A stretch of DNA of 64,000 nt from WJKQ01 sp043810515. GTDB lineage: Bacteria > Patescibacteriota > Gracilibacteria > UBA1369 > LOWO2-01-FULL-3. The notes below the pieces were generated by a model. It made no database searches and had not been told where the DNA came from. It saw only the letters and a program-made list of their open reading frames with translations. The stretch spans positions 3,845 to 67,844 of the forward strand of contig JBDRNZ010000027.1 of NCBI GenBank assembly GCA_043810515.1. The letters run 5' to 3'. Positions 61,500 through 64,000 of this stretch are shown here, piece by piece; within the stretch, counting starts at the first letter, position 1; each line of letters starts with the position of its first letter. The translations under genes and the position numbers were made by a program.

Positions 61500-61905
61500 A
61501 AAAGCGCAAAATTAGACCCTACTTTTGATTGACAAATATAGATAATGTGATAATATCTAGTACTTTTTGATATAATGTCAAAAGTGTCCATTGACAATGC
61601 AAGTAGGGAGTAACCTGTCTCTTTTTTAAATAGCGCGCGCCAGAGGCTTTTGCCCTTGAGCAATCGCTTAGAAGGCGACAGATACTCTCTCTACTTCAAA
61701 GGTAGTTTTATAAGGTTACAAAGGCAAAATCACCGGCAGCATTCCCGGCTAAAAAGGCATTTTTTGGAACTTTTTTGGCTCGCGAAAGCTGCCGGTAAAA
61801 CGGCTTCATATAGATTTTCAGGGCTTGCTGGATTCTCAGATACCCACCCATTCATCAGAAGGCTTCCACGTCGCACTGTGCGCGTGAGAAGCCGAGGAGG
61901 ACACG
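61500..61905. other. 406-bp leader region of the GC-rich secreted-protein gene
   Basis: No credible ORF. TTGACA (61529-61534), 16 bases, TAATAT (61551-61556) is a possible promoter. TTTTGA-7-TCAAAA (61565-61583) around TATAAT looks operator-like. ACCGGCAGC (61732-61740) pairs with GCTGCCGGT (61788-61796), closing a 47-base loop. A structured 5' leader is possible. Composition changes from AT-rich to GC-rich across this interval. Confidence 0.5.
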
Positions 61906-62697
61906 ATGAAACGCAACAAGCACTTCCGCCCGCCGGCGGCCGCGTTCGCGGCCGCCCTCTTGGCGGGCTTGGCCCTCCTGGCCACGCCCGCCCTCGCGTC
62001 CGCCCCCGAACTCACCGACGAGCAGGCCGCGATCTACGCGACCTGCTCCGAGGGGCTTCCGCAGGCCACCAACTTGGTGGCCTGCATCAAGAAAACCCCA
62101 AACCAGGAGGACCGGAAGGCCCTTCTGACCTTTCTTCGGGAGGGGCGTTCCCTCCCGATGTTCCTCAACACAGACGACTCCGACCTGGGGTTTGAGGTCG
62201 CGGCGGCCGTCGAAAGACGGCTGATCGGCGCTCTGACCCCCGGACAGGTGGCCCAGAGATGGGCCACCATGACAAACCTCGCTCGCCATAACCTAAACTG
62301 GCGTTTCCGCGCCGACTTGGTCGAGGCCCTCGGCGACCCCCGAAAGGGGGCCGCCAACCGTCTGGGGATTGAGTACTTCGCGGATATGTCCGAGGAAGAG
62401 TTGAGGGATTGGTTGGAGGCCCCAGCCTCCAACCTCGACAATCTCCGGACCTTCCTCCGGCGTCCCCCTGTGGACGCCAGCAACATCTTGATGTACGATA
62501 GCGGCGCACGCAAGCGGCCACCGCCGGCGGTGGCCAAAAAGCCCCGCCGCCCCCGCGCCACGACCTGCGCCGAAGAGCACTGTCGGCCGCCCTGCCCGTC
62601 CCTTCTCCCCCCAAAGGGGAAGAAGGACGAGCAGCCGCCTCAGGCACCCACCCCCGCCCCGGAAACCCGCCACGGCGGGTACATTATGGTACCGTAG
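61906..62697 (+). CDS. Secreted GC-rich protein of unknown function
   Basis: 263 residues. Sec signal peptide (residues 1-32, AAAFAAALLAGLALLATPAL, cleavage near ALA-SA). The mature part has Cys pairs early (YATCSEGLPQ, LVACIKKTP), a helical middle (VERRLIGALTPGQVAQRW, MSEEELRDWLEAP) and a Pro/Lys/Arg-rich tail with TTCAEEHCRPPCPSL. No family recognised. Codon use is strongly GC-rich, and GAGGAGG lies 6 bases before the ATG, both unlike the rest of the window. Confidence 0.75.
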   Translation: MKRNKHFRPPAAAFAAALLAGLALLATPALASAPELTDEQAAIYATCSEGLPQATNLVACIKKTPNQEDRKALLTFLREGRSLPMFLNTDDSDLGFEVAAAVERRLIGALTPGQVAQRWATMTNLARHNLNWRFRADLVEALGDPRKGAANRLGIEYFADMSEEELRDWLEAPASNLDNLRTFLRRPPVDASNILMYDSGARKRPPPAVAKKPRRPRATTCAEEHCRPPCPSLLPPKGKKDEQPPQAPTPAPETRHGGYIMVP

Positions 62698-62731
62698 TAA
62701 CCTTCCAAGACTACCCTCTAGTCGAGAGTCC

Positions 62732-62759
62732 CGGCCCGCCACGTTCTGTGTGCGGGCCG
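62732..62759 (+). terminator. Rho-independent-like terminator after the secreted-protein gene
   Basis: CGGCCCGC (62732-62739) pairs with GCGGGCCG (62752-62759) over a 12-base loop, 35 bases after the stop; a T run (CTTTTTT) follows about 12 bases later. Confidence 0.65.
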
Positions 62760-62974
62760 ATAATTCCATATCTTTTTTCACGTACGCACAAAAAACCGTC
62801 CTGGGACGGATAGCAAAAAACCGCTTATCACCATGATTGAAATCCATACTAAAAAATCTTTATTTTTCTGTGTCAAATTTCTGCACCGGTCGAAAATTTC
62901 ACGATATTATACGCAAAAATATCGGTTTTTTCCTAAAACCAAATTTATCTTTTGAAACAACTAAAAAGGGAATT

Positions 62975-63013
62975 TGGGGCGCGGAATCTCTTGAAAAAGA
63001 GTCCAGCGCCCCA
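62975..63013 (-). terminator. Terminator of the GC-rich lipoprotein gene
   Basis: TGGGGCGC/GCGCCCCA outer stem with inner GGA/TCC and CTCTT/AAGAG pairs. On the minus strand it follows the stop at 63026 by 12 bases and leads into CCCTTTTTAG. Confidence 0.75.
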
Positions 63014-63025
63014 GATAGGTTTGTA

Positions 63026-63607
63026 CTACCGGCTAGGGGAATCGGGGATAGACGCAACGCAGGCCAGTTCGACGGGACGGAAGCCGTCGACTGCCTGCAC
63101 GATCCGACCGCAGAGCAAAGCAGAGGGAGAAACAGTAGGAGCAAGCGGCCCCAAAGCCAGCTTACCATCGACCTCGAGGATGAGCCGGGAGGTCGACGGA
63201 TCGATCCCCAACATCCACCCAAGTGGGTAGATGGAATGGGAAACGATGCTCCCGTCCAAGAGCACGAAGTCGACATAGGGAGCTTGCGGCTCCTCCGTCG
63301 GCTTCACGCCGGGGAAGGTTAGGGTAGGATCTATCTCCATAACGGAGGCTAAATCGTACCCTACTCTGGAGAGACGGGCTTCCACCTCTCCTTTCTTAGC
63401 CGCCTCGCTTTCGAGGCGGGCTTGAACCGCGGCCTCAACAGCAGCCTGAGCCGCCGTCGAAGCCCTTTGGTTTACCGCCTCGGCTCGCATACGCGAAGCC
63501 TTGGCGGCGCCAACCGCCTCCGTCTGCGGGGACATGGTGGGTTGCCGAACTTCGGCCGCCCCCCCGCACCCCAAGACGAGGCACAACAACGCCAGGAACT
63601 TTCGCAT
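63026..63607 (-). CDS. GC-rich lipoprotein of unknown function
   Basis: 193 residues. Lipobox LVLGC at residues 10-14 (MRKFLALLCLVLGCGG). Residues ~35-80 are an Ala/Glu/Arg-rich coiled coil (AAQAAVEAAVQARLESEAAK); the C-terminal half is beta-like with VDFVLLDGSIVSH and LILEVDGKLALG. Not recognised. GTGAGGGAG just before the ATG is a good SD. It is convergent with the secreted-protein gene at 61906, each with its own hairpin. Confidence 0.75.
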   Translation of the reverse strand: MRKFLALLCLVLGCGGAAEVRQPTMSPQTEAVGAAKASRMRAEAVNQRASTAAQAAVEAAVQARLESEAAKKGEVEARLSRVGYDLASVMEIDPTLTFPGVKPTEEPQAPYVDFVLLDGSIVSHSIYPLGWMLGIDPSTSRLILEVDGKLALGPLAPTVSPSALLCGRIVQAVDGFRPVELACVASIPDSPSR

Positions 63608-64000
63608 CTCTCCCTCACATTCCTAAGACCCGAAGGTCTCGAGCAAGAGAGAAAGTCGTCCGCTTGCGCATTGCGGAGGACCTCCTCAAGAAAACCTTGG
63701 ATGGGTCGAAACCCACCCAACCGTATCAAACAATAAAATATTATTATCTGATATAGTCGGGTGAGTTTTTCCGCAGTGCGAAACGTAAATACGTTAGTAA
63801 ATTTCCGGTAGTGACAAGCCAATATTTCTTTCCTCCATGAGATCGTTCGTCCCAAAAGACAAAAAGCCAAAAAGGAAAACAAGTCTACAAATTTGAAGAA
63901 AAGAAAGTTAGCCTGCCACGATAATAATTCCCATTAAGTCAAAGATCGATTTTTGGGCGCAAAGCCCCATCAAAACCCAAAAATAGTAATGCATTTTAAG
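63608..64000. other. Terminal 393 bp without a recognisable gene
   Basis: Upstream of the lipoprotein gene on the minus strand. It holds a small AGACC-TTCGG-GTCT-type hairpin near 63630 and TGGGT-CGAA-ACCCA near 63702. From about 63720 onward the DNA is AT-rich again. No ORF on either strand resembles a known family. Confidence 0.4.

Noticed and set aside
62034..62847. Long minus-strand ORFs opposite the GC-rich secreted-protein gene
   Set aside because: GC-rich DNA lacks stops in all frames; these frames are Arg/Gly-rich without signals, while the plus frame has a signal peptide, a strong SD and a terminator.
1..64000. CRISPR array, rRNA genes or replication origin
   Set aside because: No regularly spaced direct repeats, no rRNA-like conserved stretches and no DnaA-box cluster were noticed on reading the window.

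Overview
The window looks like a chromosomal piece of a Candidate Phyla Radiation (Patescibacteria)-type bacterium. Genes are densely packed and often overlap by a few bases. Two large TraC/TraD-like ATPases and two sigma-region-4/HARE-HTH proteins sit among housekeeping genes. Most start codons I checked lack a Shine-Dalgarno (SD) sequence. TGA is used as a normal stop (for example at the end of rnhB), so this is not a lineage that reads UGA as glycine. A closer taxonomic call is not possible from sequence reading alone; Peregrinibacteria-like is only a guess.

Layout. 1-1464: an unfinished repeat-bearing protein. 1.6-6.1 kb: tig, a small membrane protein, a winged-helix regulator with its own palindrome, rplS, rnhB and a CsaB-like transferase. 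6.0-13.9 kb (minus): an apparent operon of infB, a sugar-nucleotide ketoisomerase, rfbB, proS, rfbD, rfbA and a PfkB kinase, so translation genes are interleaved with dTDP-deoxysugar synthesis. 14-27 kb: rmuC, a CARDB protein, a GDPD-like enzyme, a UvrD helicase-nuclease, rpsA, clpC behind a textbook CIRCE/promoter, a lipoprotein, ruvB, a bPH membrane protein and a CPBP protease. 27.3 kb: tRNA-Arg(UCU).

27.37-34.99 kb is a 7.6-kb integrative element inserted at the 3' CCA end of tRNA-Arg. It carries a large serine recombinase. It also carries a 5-kb AT-richer cargo: a nucleoside-kinase-like gene, then an operon of PurM-like, HisG-like, unknown, SDR and HAD genes, then a NUDIX gene. A roughly 490-bp segment (recombinase 3' end + crossover core + hairpin-rich arm) occurs twice in inverted orientation. 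In the reconstructed circle this splits the element into a recombinase half and a cargo half, reminiscent of the yeast 2-micron plan. The recombinase reading frame runs through the crossover site, so integration exchanges its C-terminal tail for one encoded antisense to the tRNA. I regard this element and its cargo as the most likely undescribed system here.

35-61.5 kb: an SLH/M23 cell-surface peptidase, tsaE, an HD protein, a 3D-domain/peptidoglycan-binding protein, TraC-like ATPase 1, aspS, dnaE, a HIT protein, sigma4-HARE protein 1, tRNA-Leu(UAG), nadC/nadA, valS, a repeat protein, sigma4-HARE protein 2, an orphan PhoB-type winged helix, a DUF3467-like protein, glyS and TraC-like ATPase 2. 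61.5-64 kb: a compositionally foreign tail with two GC-rich genes for exported proteins. These, unlike most of the rest, have strong SD sequences; this is either horizontal transfer or an assembly join.
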